IMG/VR virus record: IMGVR_UViG_3300027749_000095 | Location: 1 to 64,000 of that record | Source: a virus | Direction: 5' to 3' (one strand) | DNA length: 64,000 nucleotides | Shown here: positions 40,301 to 50,642 of the stretch, piece after piece | How the letters are laid out: each line of letters opens with the position of its first letter | How positions within the stretch are numbered: the stretch's first letter is position 1 | Translations under genes and position numbers: made by a program | Notes under the pieces: generated by a model | What the model was told of the DNA's origin: nothing | The model's database searches: none | Seen by the model: the letters and a program-made list of their open reading frames with translations, nothing else

Positions 40301-43300
40301 ACTTGATAGTAATTTTATTAGATCTAACCACTTCACTTTCAATTATTGCCACTACAGTTGCAGGAGTGCCACCTTCTGATAATCCGCCATCAATTGTAAT
40401 TATTGGGGCTTTAAGATACCCTGTGCCTCCAGAAACTATATTAATACGGTTAACTTTACCATTGGAAATATATGCCTTGGCCATTGCGCCTGTACCAAAT
40501 CCTCCGTCTATCCTAACTACAGGTTGATTAATATATCCACTGCCGCCGTCAAATATTTCTATTGACTGAATAGTGAATCCCACATGGTCATACCAATGTT
40601 TCCACGGGTACGCAAGAATGTCACTCGAAGTTGCATTAATACTTCCATCGTTACTAACTGTTACACTCATCGGAGTAATTGTTAACTTATTAGTAACTAG
40701 TGGAATTAAGTCAAAGTCAGTAGTTGACTGTCTAGCATAATCTGTTTTATTGTATAAGCTAACATACTCTCTAATTTTTGTTCTATAAGGTTTTACTTCA
40801 TTTATATAATCTTCAAAATTAGACAAATTATCGTTATTATACGTAACTTTTTCTTTTAGTTCACCAACATTGTGAGTTGCTTTTACAAAGCTAGTTTTAA
40901 ATGCCCAGTCAATAAAAATTTGTTCGTGCAATACATAACGTAAACTAGAGAAGAACAATTTTAAATATTCTACTCGTAGATCATCTACAAAGATTTTATC
41001 TTTAATAGCAGTAATAATGATTCGCAATTCTGCTGCTGCAAAATTATCATATAATGATGCATCAAATAGTTGATTATCAAATCCTATCGACGAGTTAACA
41101 AACGTATATATACTGCTTGAGAGTTGAATGGTTCCATTTTGTCTACCGACTACTTTGTAGTTTTGTGTGTAATCGATAGTTGTTAAATCATTATATTTTT
41201 CCAATAGTAGCCAACCGCCGGTGCCAATATTTTTTACCTTTACTATATTTCCAATATTTGCAGATAAAGTTACAAGATAATATGTGTTATCAACTAAGTG
41301 ATCAATTTTTGTAAACTGTGTATATCCGGTAGCATACCAATCAGTATAATTCCAAAATTTTGTTACATCATACGACTGACTTCTTGATCTGTCCCACACC
41401 TTATCTTTACTATTCCATGCATATATACTCCACTTGTTAAAAGAATTAGTGTCGCTTAATACTAATACAGAATACGGTCTAATTGACAAGATAGTATCGT
41501 CAAAGTATCCGCGACCTTGATTTTGTATTTTAACAGAAACAATTCTACCGACAGCATCTAATACTGCTGTTAATATTGCACCAACGCCCGAACTGCTAAT
41601 TTTAATCAAAGGAGGATTGTTATATCCGTATCCGGGATTATCTATTAATACATCAGTTATAATTCCATTTTCAGTAACAGCAGTTAATCTTGCTTGAACT
41701 AATGTTGCTGTACCGATAAATTTTAACTCAGTCTCAAAATCTATTGTAGTATCCCATAATCCAGAAACTGTAGATGGTAAGGGGTCAGATAGCAGTAGAT
41801 CACTTAGGTCAAACTCGTCAACAATTAAATTTTCCAGTAGTACATAATTTACATGTTCTATGTATTGCTTTAGAGCTTCAACTCGATTGATAAACATTCC
41901 TTGACGTGGTCTAAATTCAGTCCCGTATCTATTTTTTACTGGCAGGTTAGTATCAGGTACTACTCGATCGTTACTATCTTTTCCAATCAAACTATCTATC
42001 CATTTATTTTCAATATTCTTAGGAATAGTAGTATTACCGTGCTCGCTTATAATTTTCCACTGACTGTGTAGATTAATTTCGTGATTGTCAATCAACCATG
42101 TTTGGAAATTCAATACTACATCAGTTCCCTGAACAGTTTTGTTAACATTAACTAAGCTAAAGCTATTTACGCCTGTTGGTGCAACACATGTGTACCCGTA
42201 TCCGATAGGGTCAGCAATTAATTTAGAAACATTGTCAGCTGACAATGTTCTTCCTGCAACATTAGGTGTTACTGTTTTATTCTTAACCCAGAAATAATAT
42301 GTCGGAATTAATTTTTGCCCCACAGTATCATACTTGTTCTTAACACTATAACTTGCGTCTCCGTACCGGCTTGTGCCACTGATGCCAGTGACTAACCCCT
42401 TAACAGTGTCGGCTAATTTGTCCCATTCACTTGGCAAATATTTTGTTTCAACCCATTCGTAAATGTCAATACTGGCAGTTTTATATAACTTATTCCATGT
42501 TGTTGATCTGTATACAACTTCACCGCCTTGATTATCTAAAAACTTAGCACGAGTCAAATCCCACCACAACATACCTATTTGATTTTTAGTCCAGTTTAGT
42601 CCGCTATCGACATTAACGGAAGCAGATCCTATAGAATATGTTGCGGGGTCAAAGTATGTTTTATATCTAATTTCTTGATCGGCTGGTCCAGGGATCTTTC
42701 CTTGTATTGGGTCAACTACATCAAGATATGTTACTATACTGTTAGTTACTCTGTTATATAGATACGCTTTTTTAACATTAGAAATATTTGGTCTTGGTTG
42801 TTCTTGATAGTATAGTTCCCAGGAAGTAGACGTAGCAGCCTTTGAGTAAGAATATACTGCTCCCACTAATAAATTGTCTCTAGGTGCGCCAACTAAGATA
42901 GTGTCCTTACCTGCTGCAATTGATGCCCCGTAGCCGTTGCCGTTTACTGCAACAATATCAGCATCAAGACTTTCACCATACAAGAATTTAGAACCATACA
43001 TATCATACACGTCAATTCGACCAGTATCTACTTGTTTATTAACTATTCTAAGAGTGTTGTTATCAAATGTAGTTGGAGAATTTCGAAGCGGCGATGCAGG
43101 ATCATTAATATATCTACTACCATGAACTGCTTCGGCGCCTTCTAATAACCTTGTATAAACGTCCACAGTCCCTATTCTGTTTAAGTCGCCACGTTTTGCA
43201 AGTACTACTAATGTAGTATCATTGTTAGTAAAGTATACTGCGGCTCCAAACTGCTCTCCTCGTTCTTTTGCGGGACTCACAATACTTTGATATAAAGTGT

Positions 43301-46300
43301 ACTGTGTAGGATCAAGCGTATAAATGTACACTGCTCCTTGGTCAACTTCTGTTACATCAACTAATGAACTGCCAATTGCAATATAATCAGCAGACTGAGA
43401 TATTGCTATACTTTCGCCGAATCTGTTACCTATAGCACCTGATAAGGTATCAAACAAATCATATCCAGTTTCACCTATTTGATATACATATACATCACCT
43501 GCACTATCATTTGCAATTGGTGCGGCTGCAACAAACATGTTTCCGGTAGCAGATATTGCAATATTATATACATCAATTATCGGCAATGCAGTTACATAAT
43601 TAGCCCATGTTCCTGTTGTTACTTGATAAAAATATACTTTATCAAGAGCCGATATTGCTAAAATATAAGTGTTGCCATTTTTAGCAAATGCTAATTTAGA
43701 TCCAAACAGCTCGTCGTCATCCGGAGTTTGACTAATAATATACTCAACAAAAACATACCCTGTGCCGGGAGTATTATAATAAAGAGAAACATATCCTTGA
43801 TTGTCTAATCCGCTACTATCAACATTAGATGCATACGGAGCAGCAATAGCTAACCATTTGCCATCGGCAGATAGTGCAGATTCAGAGCCAAACTCTTGGG
43901 CTGCTATATCAGCAATTGAGGTATCTATTACTATTGATTGATTTTGAATCCAGTTATATGTGGTAGAGGTAGAATAATATTTTTCAAAGATAATTACTTG
44001 ATCTGCATCGGTAACTATTGCCGTTATTCCCGATTGTGATAATGTTACTTTCTTTCCAAAATTTAAACCAGTAATATCTGGAACTGTGGCAAGGTCAATT
44101 TTAGAAACACCATACACTTTAGTATTTTCATACACTCCCCAATTACCGTTACCGGAATCTTTTGCCCACAGTAATTCACCAGGTTTGATAACTGTCGGTA
44201 AGTTGTCGTTTGCATTTTCAATATTATCAAACAAGCACGGTAGGAACTGATACAGTGAGATTTGTGTGCTATCAACCGGTGCTTCCCATCCTGCAACTGT
44301 CACTTTAATATTAATAGTACGCAATTCTACCGAATACACCGAATGGAACCCTTTGACTAACTCATTGTTTTCAATGCCCAGTATGTCGCCGGGTGTGATG
44401 TTGGGAATCCTATCACATGTAATAGACAAAACGCCAGCTGCATACGTTACGTCTTCTACATTAAACACACTATTAGTAAATCGATATACATTCCATTTTT
44501 CATTAAAGCTGTTTAACTTGTTTTCAAACGCACACCAAACATAATCGCCCTCGATAAACGTGCTAATGTCATATTGTACTGCATCACTTAACTCATCAAC
44601 ACTTAATTTTACATCGTCGTATCTAACAAATCCGGGAGTACGCAGATACTGTTTAGTGCCAGTCACAGTCCATATGTTGTTATTATAATCTAATGGTTTA
44701 ATATATACATCTGACGGACGTTGTCTATACACAAAATCTATCACTGTAGGATCAATGGCCGATACTAGCTCAACTGGCTGAGGATTAACTTTAAACTTTG
44801 ATTCGTCTAGCATAAATTCTGTTTCGGCAAATGCGGTAACTGCTCCGTAATCGCCAACACGTACTGCCCATTCTTCATTAAATGTTAAACTTTCCATGCC
44901 GTCAGCACTTAGTACATCAAATAATTTATTAAGCACATTTTGTGTGCCTTTCTCAATAATCATTCCTTGATAAAATTTATATTGACTTACATCGTCTTTA
45001 ATAATATTTTCAAGATACTGACGTTTCTGATATCCGATTAAATGTTGAGCAAATTTTTGTTGTTCAGCATCAAAGTTATCAGTGTCTAAATCATAGAAGT
45101 CGGTGAATTGTTCTGTTCTGTAATCCCAGTTAGCTACCATCTTTGATGTCGGCTTTTCTGCCAATATTGCCCAATCTGCCGCAGCAAATTGTTGTGCTCC
45201 TGGAAGAGTTGACAACGCTGAATAATAAAACTCTTTATATTTTACGATGTCGCCTAACTTATAATCAACCCACGGAGTCCAATCATTAATTTTAGCTTGG
45301 TCAAATATAAATCCGGGAATATTAAATCCGCCTTTCCAATTTTGACTAACATATCCAATAACTTTAATGCGCTCTTGTCGATATCCAGGCTCAAGGTCAT
45401 ATATTACATCATTAAACAATGTTGTATTATCTAAAATTAATGCATGTTCTTTCTGTATCATAAAAAATACAGCGCCATATATGCCGTGAGTTGTGTTAGA
45501 CGGGGTTATTGAAAACTCATTAGCTTCGGAATTTCTATATGTGTTAGTAAATTCGGGTTCTAATTTTTGACCGTCTACTCTAAATATTTTATATCCAAAG
45601 AAAGGATCTAGCAGATCGTTAACTACGCTGTTAGTAGTTACTATTGATAGTCTGTTTGCCGACGGACTTAAAGAAAGTACTGCGCCGGCTCCCCAGTTCT
45701 GAGTTGTCCAAAACATAAATTCTTTTACAGCAGTTTCCCAATTAGTAATAGATTTTAATTCTGTGTTAAAGTCGTTAAACACAAATCCCTGATCTGTTAA
45801 GTATGCTCCGTACCCTTGTAGGAAATCAACTACATCTTGTACCGTGGATAATTTTGTGCCGTATCCCAGAGTTAGTTTTGTTGTAATATCCCACGCTTTT
45901 CGAATATTTGCGTCACGACCTCCCGACACTGGGAGCCTTGCAAGTTTTGAAAACAGCGTACTATCAAATGTATCAGTAGCCGTATGAGTAATGTTTACCC
46001 TATAAAATTGATTATTATAATTTACAATGATTCCGGAGGCATATTGTTTTCCTGCCGACCATATAATATAACTGTCAGAAATACCCCCAACATTAATAGT
46101 TCTTCCCGAATCCATCCATGGATGGTAGTTAAAATACGGCTGTTCGTTGTAATACCCGGTAATTTCAAATCCGTCAGGATGTTTTGTAATAACCACGGCG
46201 CTATATACAACTTTTTTAACTGCTGAAGATGTGTTTAGAAAAACAGTGTAATTTTCTTCTGGAACAAACACCCCGCCTGTACTTGTAGGACTCTTGCTGT

Positions 46301-49300
46301 CTAATAATAATTTAAATTTACTCTTTGCAGTAAATCCGCCTAACTTGACTCCGAGATTATTAGTTAATGAATCTAAATCTGTTTGGTATTGGTTGATCAA
46401 TACACTTGTATCATTAGTCATAAAATCAATTATATAATTAATTAGACCAGATGTTAGTACCCTTGTTGAACTTAATGTTGTAGATGGCAGTACAATATCA
46501 GCAAGTCGAATGCGTAATCCTGTATCGGCATATACAAATTGTCCACTAAGGTTACGGACTATACGGCTTCGATCTAAACATGTTCCTAAAACTTTATTAG
46601 GTTGTAATAATAGGGCTGCTTGAATAACTGCAAACGGATAATGCCCCGAACGACGCCATGCTGATTCAACTGGGCCCACATCTCCGAATGTATAATATCC
46701 TTCAGCCGTAGGTTTAATTGTGCCGTTAACAAAATTAGCATCAACTGGGTTTTGCAAGTTGCCAGCATTGTCTACCGGAACTCCCTTTGCTAATATTGAT
46801 TTTGCAAATTTTTCCAAACGTCTAATAGGTCGGCCTGGTTCTTTAACTATGCCTTGACGAATATCATCCCACATGATTAAATTGTCGCTTGTATATGGAA
46901 TTGGTCCATATACTTCTTTCCACCATTTTGGTTGTATACTAAATCCTAAACATTCCCACGGATGAGTGTGTGGGCGATCGGTATCTAATACCCAACGGTA
47001 AATACCCCTCCAAAATGCAGGCACAGATACCCCGTCAGGGGTATAATTTCCACGATAATTAAATGTGAATGGATTTAGTCTGTCCCACCATTCGGCATTT
47101 TGTTTAGCATAATCCGTTCCAACATTAGTAGTCCACTGATAGAAAAATGTTCCCAATATGTCTTCAAACTCTTCTTTTGAATACGTAGTTACTCTATCAT
47201 ATCCAGGAATATGATCATATATATTAAAAATAGTTGAATCGTACTGTACTTTAATATTATTAAAGATACGTTTTTCTAATTCTAATATTAAATCGTCGCG
47301 ATAGTCGCCGAACGCAATTGTTATACTACCGTCATGTCCTTGTATAACTTCTGTTGGTTCTGCATATGTTGTATCAATGAACTTTGAAGGGACAAACTTA
47401 GGATATAATCCTAATTTAGTAGGAGTTGCGGGACAGAATGATCCGTCAGTGCTTTCGTATTCTACAGCAACAATTGTATCGCCGTCGACTAAGTCTGTTA
47501 ATATTTCAAAAAATACGTCAGTGCCAAAAACATAATCAATGCCTTCAATAAGCTGCACTTCATTAAGATAAATGTTAACAGACTTATTAGATAATACTGT
47601 TAAATTAAATGCAGTTGTTAATGGATACACTTTCGTACGAGCATCAAGGACTGTATATTCAAGTAATGTAGATGCTGAGTAGCCATACATATCCGATAGA
47701 TAGTATGGTCGTGAAGTAGATTTATCTTTTGCTAATTCTGCTAATACAAAATCAACATGGCGTTGAGGATCAGTGTCAATCCCCAAACTTGACGCTGTTA
47801 CAATAAATGCTCTTTTAAATTTACTGTAATCATCTCTTGCTTGCTCAAGCGCCTTGAAAACGTTTGCGGTCGACGATCCAAGATGATATAAACTTAAATT
47901 CACTGGGCCGCTGTGCTGAATAAATCTTGTGCCGGACGGTGTAATATTTCCAATGTCCCGTAAATTACCGGTACCTGGGTATGTGCCGACAAATGTAGTA
48001 ATGTTATCTATTATTGAGTCCACGTGATCAATTACTTGACCCAATGTAAATTCAGATAGATTGTCATTCAGCGGATTATTTTGTAAATTAACTGGAATTT
48101 CATAATATCCGTTATCATTTTTTTGCTGTGCTGCTAAACATTTTAATGTTATAACGTCTGTAGTTGCAACGGCGGTTGTTAATAATACATATTTTCTAAT
48201 ATTACCAGTAGCAATAGTATACGCAGATCTAGCTAGTCGTTTTCCGTTAATATATACTCTAACTTCTAAATCATCTAAATCATCTACGTTAGAATAAACA
48301 TCAATAGGAAAATTATTAACTAGCCCACTTTCTTTAAAAATTCTAATAATAGGTTGTAAATGTGTTATTTCTGTAGTCTTCCAACCGTTAACATAATCAA
48401 AAACTGTTAAACTTGTTACAGACTTTAAAAACCCAACATCAGTTTTTTTAGTAATAATGTCAACTACGCTTTTGTAATTAAAGCTGTCTGATAGCAAAGT
48501 AAATTCAAACGCAATGTCACCAATGTTGTTTATATTCTGATAAGCTAAGGGAAATCCTAGTTCACTGTCGTTAGTGCCAGTTCCTAACTTATATGAAAAT
48601 ATTTTATTTCCGGTAAAGGTTGTTCCGTCATATACTAATGCATTTCCGTAGCTAGTGCCATCAGAATCAAATACGTCAAATAATGGCGATTGATTAACTA
48701 GTGTTTTCTTTTGCCCTAATTTCCATGCTGTGCCTGTGTACCAGTACATTAGTCCTTGATTGACTAACCCTTGCTCTACTAGTACAGTTTCATTTTCTAA
48801 AGGAATACTGTCAGCAGCTTCTACCAAGTTGATCTGACGGCGAGCGCCTGCAAACACTTCTAATTTGTGAACGTCGGAGCCTGTGGCAAAAATGTCTGCG
48901 GTTACTGTTAAGTTTTTGTCGACATATAATTTAATTTGTGTTGAATTAACTACCGATACGTAATATGCTTTTCTGTTAGTTAACCCAGAGATACTAGTGT
49001 TGCCATTGTTAAGATACAGTACCTGATTACCAGTTGTTAGCCCGTGGCCGATCTCACCAGTTAGCGTATTAATTTCAATAGTGATAATATCGGTTATAGG
49101 ATCAATTCCCAATAATGCATAAAATCCTATTTGTCTTCCGGGAACTGTAACATTAACAAAATTAATATCAAAAATTCTATCTTTTACTAATGAATCAGTA
49201 TCGGCAGCAAATAAAACCCTCATACCGCTAGCTAGATCTACTCCGTCAATATTGTATCCTAACTTGCCTTCAATTGAGGAAAATGCATCTGTTGTAAATG

Positions 49301-50642
49301 TATCAATTAGCGTAACATTAGTTTTTGCTTGGTGTCCAAAATTAAATAATTTTAGTCCGGCATCAAATTCAATGATAGGGCGGATTGCACGGGCGGATTG
49401 GTCAAGAGTGGGTACTTGTCCTAATGCTATCGATGCGGCCGTAATTACATCTTGATGGAACCATCTATTGTATCGGCTCCACTGATTTCTATCCGGACTA
49501 CCGCGAGCAACTAAGATATAATCTTTATTCTGTGGAAAGGAGGTTGCTGTACTAAATGGACTTTGGTCGAAAGCATCGTCGTCAAATAATAATGCTTTTT
49601 CTTGCGAGTAGCTGCTGATAATTTCTACGTCAGCTTCAGAAACCAATCGAATTGCAGTACCCACTCCTTCTACATACCAATAACCTGATGCATAATTTAT
49701 AGGATAAATGTTGCCTGTAAATTTTAACTTCATTCCGTTTGATAGCGGCATTCCACTGCTCATAGTATACGTCTTCTTACCTAATACGTCAGCATCAATA
49801 TTCAAGTAAGTATTATCATCAATGTCTAATACATGGAATACTCCCCCAGTATCTACACTATTCTCACTAACATAATATAATACGTCGGGCGCATTGACTC
49901 CGACTGTGAATGTTATTGTTCCAGACTCTACTGCACTACCAGATACCCCGATTGTATATCTTTCAAGATTTCCAGAAACTCTAGTAGTTTTAATACTAAA
50001 GGGATTGCCCGGCGAATTAATAACAAACGTGTATGTTTGTCCTCTATATAATGTCAATGTAGGATTGCGAGTTAGTCCGTCAGGAGAGAATAGAAATGCA
50101 TAATTATCCGACTCGTCAACTGCGTCAACTGTATATGTACTTTCTATGGCTAGCTGTTGTCCGGCAACTTCAATGGGCAGTGGACCGTAAGGTAACCAGT
50201 AGTATTGTTGATAATTGACAAACTTATCCCAATTCATATGCGGATTCCACGAGTATGATTCTTGGCTGTTTAGCCGCTCGTGGTTTGACACATTGCCACC
50301 AAATACGTCAACATGATTTATATGATCAATGTAATCTTTATAAAAATTAGTATTTCCAAGATAATCTTGAATAACTGCAACTGGTTCTAGTTGATAATTT
50401 TGACGAGCAGTGTCAGTGGCTGTTACAAAAATATCAGCAGATGTTACTGCTTTTGCATTTTGACGTCCAATATATCCATTAACTTTTTTAACAGTACCCG
50501 GTTGAGTAAGCTGATCTAATGTTGCCTGTAAAAACTTTTTGTTACTATCTGTTCTAAAAATTCGTGGCAGTAAACTAGCAGAATCTCTGTTATCTTTACC
50601 CGATAATGGAAGACCTGATTCGTTTTGATCGTTATTTGCCAT
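37359..50642 (-). CDS. Giant virion structural protein, 4427 residues
   Basis: One uninterrupted 13.3-kb frame, 21% of the window. N-terminal helices, then a beta module near 195-275 (TLTLYRGQTYTFVI; VLYYVSENSVDTGG). A Trp/Tyr-rich middle contains many W-D-R-L-N-P-F-type segments. About 2245-2580 shows beta-propeller or FG-GAP-like repeats (FGESIAISQSADYIAIGS; GYGASIAAGKDTILVGAP; SALSADGKWLAIAAPY). Around 2975-3050 and 3350-3440 are GxGYxxPPxIxIxG repeats (NPGYGYNNPPLIKI; GGSGYINQPVVRID; GGTGYLKAPIITID). The last third repeats adhesin-like segments such as VYVNGNRIDDPDF. I recall similarly large structural ORFs in T4-like cyanophages. It lies between gp6 and the fibre genes, so it is likely a baseplate or long-fibre component. 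Confidence 0.85.
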   Translation of the reverse strand: MANNDQNESGLPLSGKDNRDSASLLPRIFRTDSNKKFLQATLDQLTQPGTVKKVNGYIGRQNAKAVTSADIFVTATDTARQNYQLEPVAVIQDYLGNTNFYKDYIDHINHVDVFGGNVSNHERLNSQESYSWNPHMNWDKFVNYQQYYWLPYGPLPIEVAGQQLAIESTYTVDAVDESDNYAFLFSPDGLTRNPTLTLYRGQTYTFVINSPGNPFSIKTTRVSGNLERYTIGVSGSAVESGTITFTVGVNAPDVLYYVSENSVDTGGVFHVLDIDDNTYLNIDADVLGKKTYTMSSGMPLSNGMKLKFTGNIYPINYASGYWYVEGVGTAIRLVSEADVEIISSYSQEKALLFDDDAFDQSPFSTATSFPQNKDYILVARGSPDRNQWSRYNRWFHQDVITAASIALGQVPTLDQSARAIRPIIEFDAGLKLFNFGHQAKTNVTLIDTFTTDAFSSIEGKLGYNIDGVDLASGMRVLFAADTDSLVKDRIFDINFVNVTVPGRQIGFYALLGIDPITDIITIEINTLTGEIGHGLTTGNQVLYLNNGNTSISGLTNRKAYYVSVVNSTQIKLYVDKNLTVTADIFATGSDVHKLEVFAGARRQINLVEAADSIPLENETVLVEQGLVNQGLMYWYTGTAWKLGQKKTLVNQSPLFDVFDSDGTSYGNALVYDGTTFTGNKIFSYKLGTGTNDSELGFPLAYQNINNIGDIAFEFTLLSDSFNYKSVVDIITKKTDVGFLKSVTSLTVFDYVNGWKTTEITHLQPIIRIFKESGLVNNFPIDVYSNVDDLDDLEVRVYINGKRLARSAYTIATGNIRKYVLLTTAVATTDVITLKCLAAQQKNDNGYYEIPVNLQNNPLNDNLSEFTLGQVIDHVDSIIDNITTFVGTYPGTGNLRDIGNITPSGTRFIQHSGPVNLSLYHLGSSTANVFKALEQARDDYSKFKRAFIVTASSLGIDTDPQRHVDFVLAELAKDKSTSRPYYLSDMYGYSASTLLEYTVLDARTKVYPLTTAFNLTVLSNKSVNIYLNEVQLIEGIDYVFGTDVFFEILTDLVDGDTIVAVEYESTDGSFCPATPTKLGLYPKFVPSKFIDTTYAEPTEVIQGHDGSITIAFGDYRDDLILELEKRIFNNIKVQYDSTIFNIYDHIPGYDRVTTYSKEEFEDILGTFFYQWTTNVGTDYAKQNAEWWDRLNPFTFNYRGNYTPDGVSVPAFWRGIYRWVLDTDRPHTHPWECLGFSIQPKWWKEVYGPIPYTSDNLIMWDDIRQGIVKEPGRPIRRLEKFAKSILAKGVPVDNAGNLQNPVDANFVNGTIKPTAEGYYTFGDVGPVESAWRRSGHYPFAVIQAALLLQPNKVLGTCLDRSRIVRNLSGQFVYADTGLRIRLADIVLPSTTLSSTRVLTSGLINYIIDFMTNDTSVLINQYQTDLDSLTNNLGVKLGGFTAKSKFKLLLDSKSPTSTGGVFVPEENYTVFLNTSSAVKKVVYSAVVITKHPDGFEITGYYNEQPYFNYHPWMDSGRTINVGGISDSYIIWSAGKQYASGIIVNYNNQFYRVNITHTATDTFDSTLFSKLARLPVSGGRDANIRKAWDITTKLTLGYGTKLSTVQDVVDFLQGYGAYLTDQGFVFNDFNTELKSITNWETAVKEFMFWTTQNWGAGAVLSLSPSANRLSIVTTNSVVNDLLDPFFGYKIFRVDGQKLEPEFTNTYRNSEANEFSITPSNTTHGIYGAVFFMIQKEHALILDNTTLFNDVIYDLEPGYRQERIKVIGYVSQNWKGGFNIPGFIFDQAKINDWTPWVDYKLGDIVKYKEFYYSALSTLPGAQQFAAADWAILAEKPTSKMVANWDYRTEQFTDFYDLDTDNFDAEQQKFAQHLIGYQKRQYLENIIKDDVSQYKFYQGMIIEKGTQNVLNKLFDVLSADGMESLTFNEEWAVRVGDYGAVTAFAETEFMLDESKFKVNPQPVELVSAIDPTVIDFVYRQRPSDVYIKPLDYNNNIWTVTGTKQYLRTPGFVRYDDVKLSVDELSDAVQYDISTFIEGDYVWCAFENKLNSFNEKWNVYRFTNSVFNVEDVTYAAGVLSITCDRIPNITPGDILGIENNELVKGFHSVYSVELRTINIKVTVAGWEAPVDSTQISLYQFLPCLFDNIENANDNLPTVIKPGELLWAKDSGNGNWGVYENTKVYGVSKIDLATVPDITGLNFGKKVTLSQSGITAIVTDADQVIIFEKYYSTSTTYNWIQNQSIVIDTSIADIAAQEFGSESALSADGKWLAIAAPYASNVDSSGLDNQGYVSLYYNTPGTGYVFVEYIISQTPDDDELFGSKLAFAKNGNTYILAISALDKVYFYQVTTGTWANYVTALPIIDVYNIAISATGNMFVAAAPIANDSAGDVYVYQIGETGYDLFDTLSGAIGNRFGESIAISQSADYIAIGSSLVDVTEVDQGAVYIYTLDPTQYTLYQSIVSPAKERGEQFGAAVYFTNNDTTLVVLAKRGDLNRIGTVDVYTRLLEGAEAVHGSRYINDPASPLRNSPTTFDNNTLRIVNKQVDTGRIDVYDMYGSKFLYGESLDADIVAVNGNGYGASIAAGKDTILVGAPRDNLLVGAVYSYSKAATSTSWELYYQEQPRPNISNVKKAYLYNRVTNSIVTYLDVVDPIQGKIPGPADQEIRYKTYFDPATYSIGSASVNVDSGLNWTKNQIGMLWWDLTRAKFLDNQGGEVVYRSTTWNKLYKTASIDIYEWVETKYLPSEWDKLADTVKGLVTGISGTSRYGDASYSVKNKYDTVGQKLIPTYYFWVKNKTVTPNVAGRTLSADNVSKLIADPIGYGYTCVAPTGVNSFSLVNVNKTVQGTDVVLNFQTWLIDNHEINLHSQWKIISEHGNTTIPKNIENKWIDSLIGKDSNDRVVPDTNLPVKNRYGTEFRPRQGMFINRVEALKQYIEHVNYVLLENLIVDEFDLSDLLLSDPLPSTVSGLWDTTIDFETELKFIGTATLVQARLTAVTENGIITDVLIDNPGYGYNNPPLIKISSSGVGAILTAVLDAVGRIVSVKIQNQGRGYFDDTILSIRPYSVLVLSDTNSFNKWSIYAWNSKDKVWDRSRSQSYDVTKFWNYTDWYATGYTQFTKIDHLVDNTYYLVTLSANIGNIVKVKNIGTGGWLLLEKYNDLTTIDYTQNYKVVGRQNGTIQLSSSIYTFVNSSIGFDNQLFDASLYDNFAAAELRIIITAIKDKIFVDDLRVEYLKLFFSSLRYVLHEQIFIDWAFKTSFVKATHNVGELKEKVTYNNDNLSNFEDYINEVKPYRTKIREYVSLYNKTDYARQSTTDFDLIPLVTNKLTITPMSVTVSNDGSINATSSDILAYPWKHWYDHVGFTIQSIEIFDGGSGYINQPVVRIDGGFGTGAMAKAYISNGKVNRINIVSGGTGYLKAPIITIDGGLSEGGTPATVVAIIESEVVRSNKITIKFDRITRAYYISEKTETETFTGTGSRVQFALKWSPRIEIGSASIKLYPVGIDPDAPGVTGIDILRGEYALTTKKSTSRGYTSYSGLLKLDTAPNVGETIRITYEKNFEHMSAADRINFFYEPSSGMLGKDLAQLMRGIDYDGVQLQGMGFGATGGWDALPWFSDSWDGFDSAFDDRIFTAGAGVYTYDLQYAPAVAEIVNIYVNGNRIDDPDFITYPMAGKPNVVMLPIEGNGSTEIFTIPNTYLTIAAGDKVVFRRSTSDGSVLPQPNEYDTQLQGGAFNGSVLTTATGYAPADINIDGDDFVTATTSHAPEEIVPGHVTDALAIKVFHRPASGAPNILFKNYVGNGINTTFVVGQNFATERAVIVKVGNIVIEQTAYTIDWPSNSVIFDLAPIDNSIVSIISVGFNSDNILDLDYFIADGTTTEYVTRAPWIDSGLSSTVLVNGLVISYELFRTDSTYSSPNRTGIRFGAPVTLNALINYMIDTSTTIQTASVVKSQTITTDGSTTIYDLDNLSPNLLPGSGLQPYETNVIVRKGQEILRPPTVIYFTMADNVLSYAIPSHKFATYTINATDIRVYSASNKLEQGMGYVVDLFGITINISQASYVAGDKLAVVVDLSSDYTITDAGTIEFTDIYPVSTELEIVTFYNHMLLDIDRTTDIFVPSATLTPGTTDYYEFTNKLGGYFTLRRPAVSDDFVWIIKNGTLLTHSVDYVVENDRITVKLKDSLEDTDVVQVMLFTDNVIRTTFGFMQFKDMLNRVHYKRLRADKASILAVELIQSDIEITVVDGSIFSVPNPVLNLPGIIEINGERIEYFTKVGNVLGQLRRGTLGTGTPTVHIVGEVVQDIGPTETIPYTDQIIVDTVVSDGVTTEVGNLTYIPENTNEVDVFVGGYKLKKVAYSLFEELNDQPYSLEGDSTFPAEFSIGGIDNSVTLTTAAADNTKVVIVKKIGKEWGDAGKSLANSDNKIANFLKENTTVWPR

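Noticed and set aside
37359-50642. Many plus-strand frames opposite the giant structural gene
   Set aside because: They are compositionally biased complements (Ile/Val/Ser/Pro-rich) without ribosome binding sites or family features.
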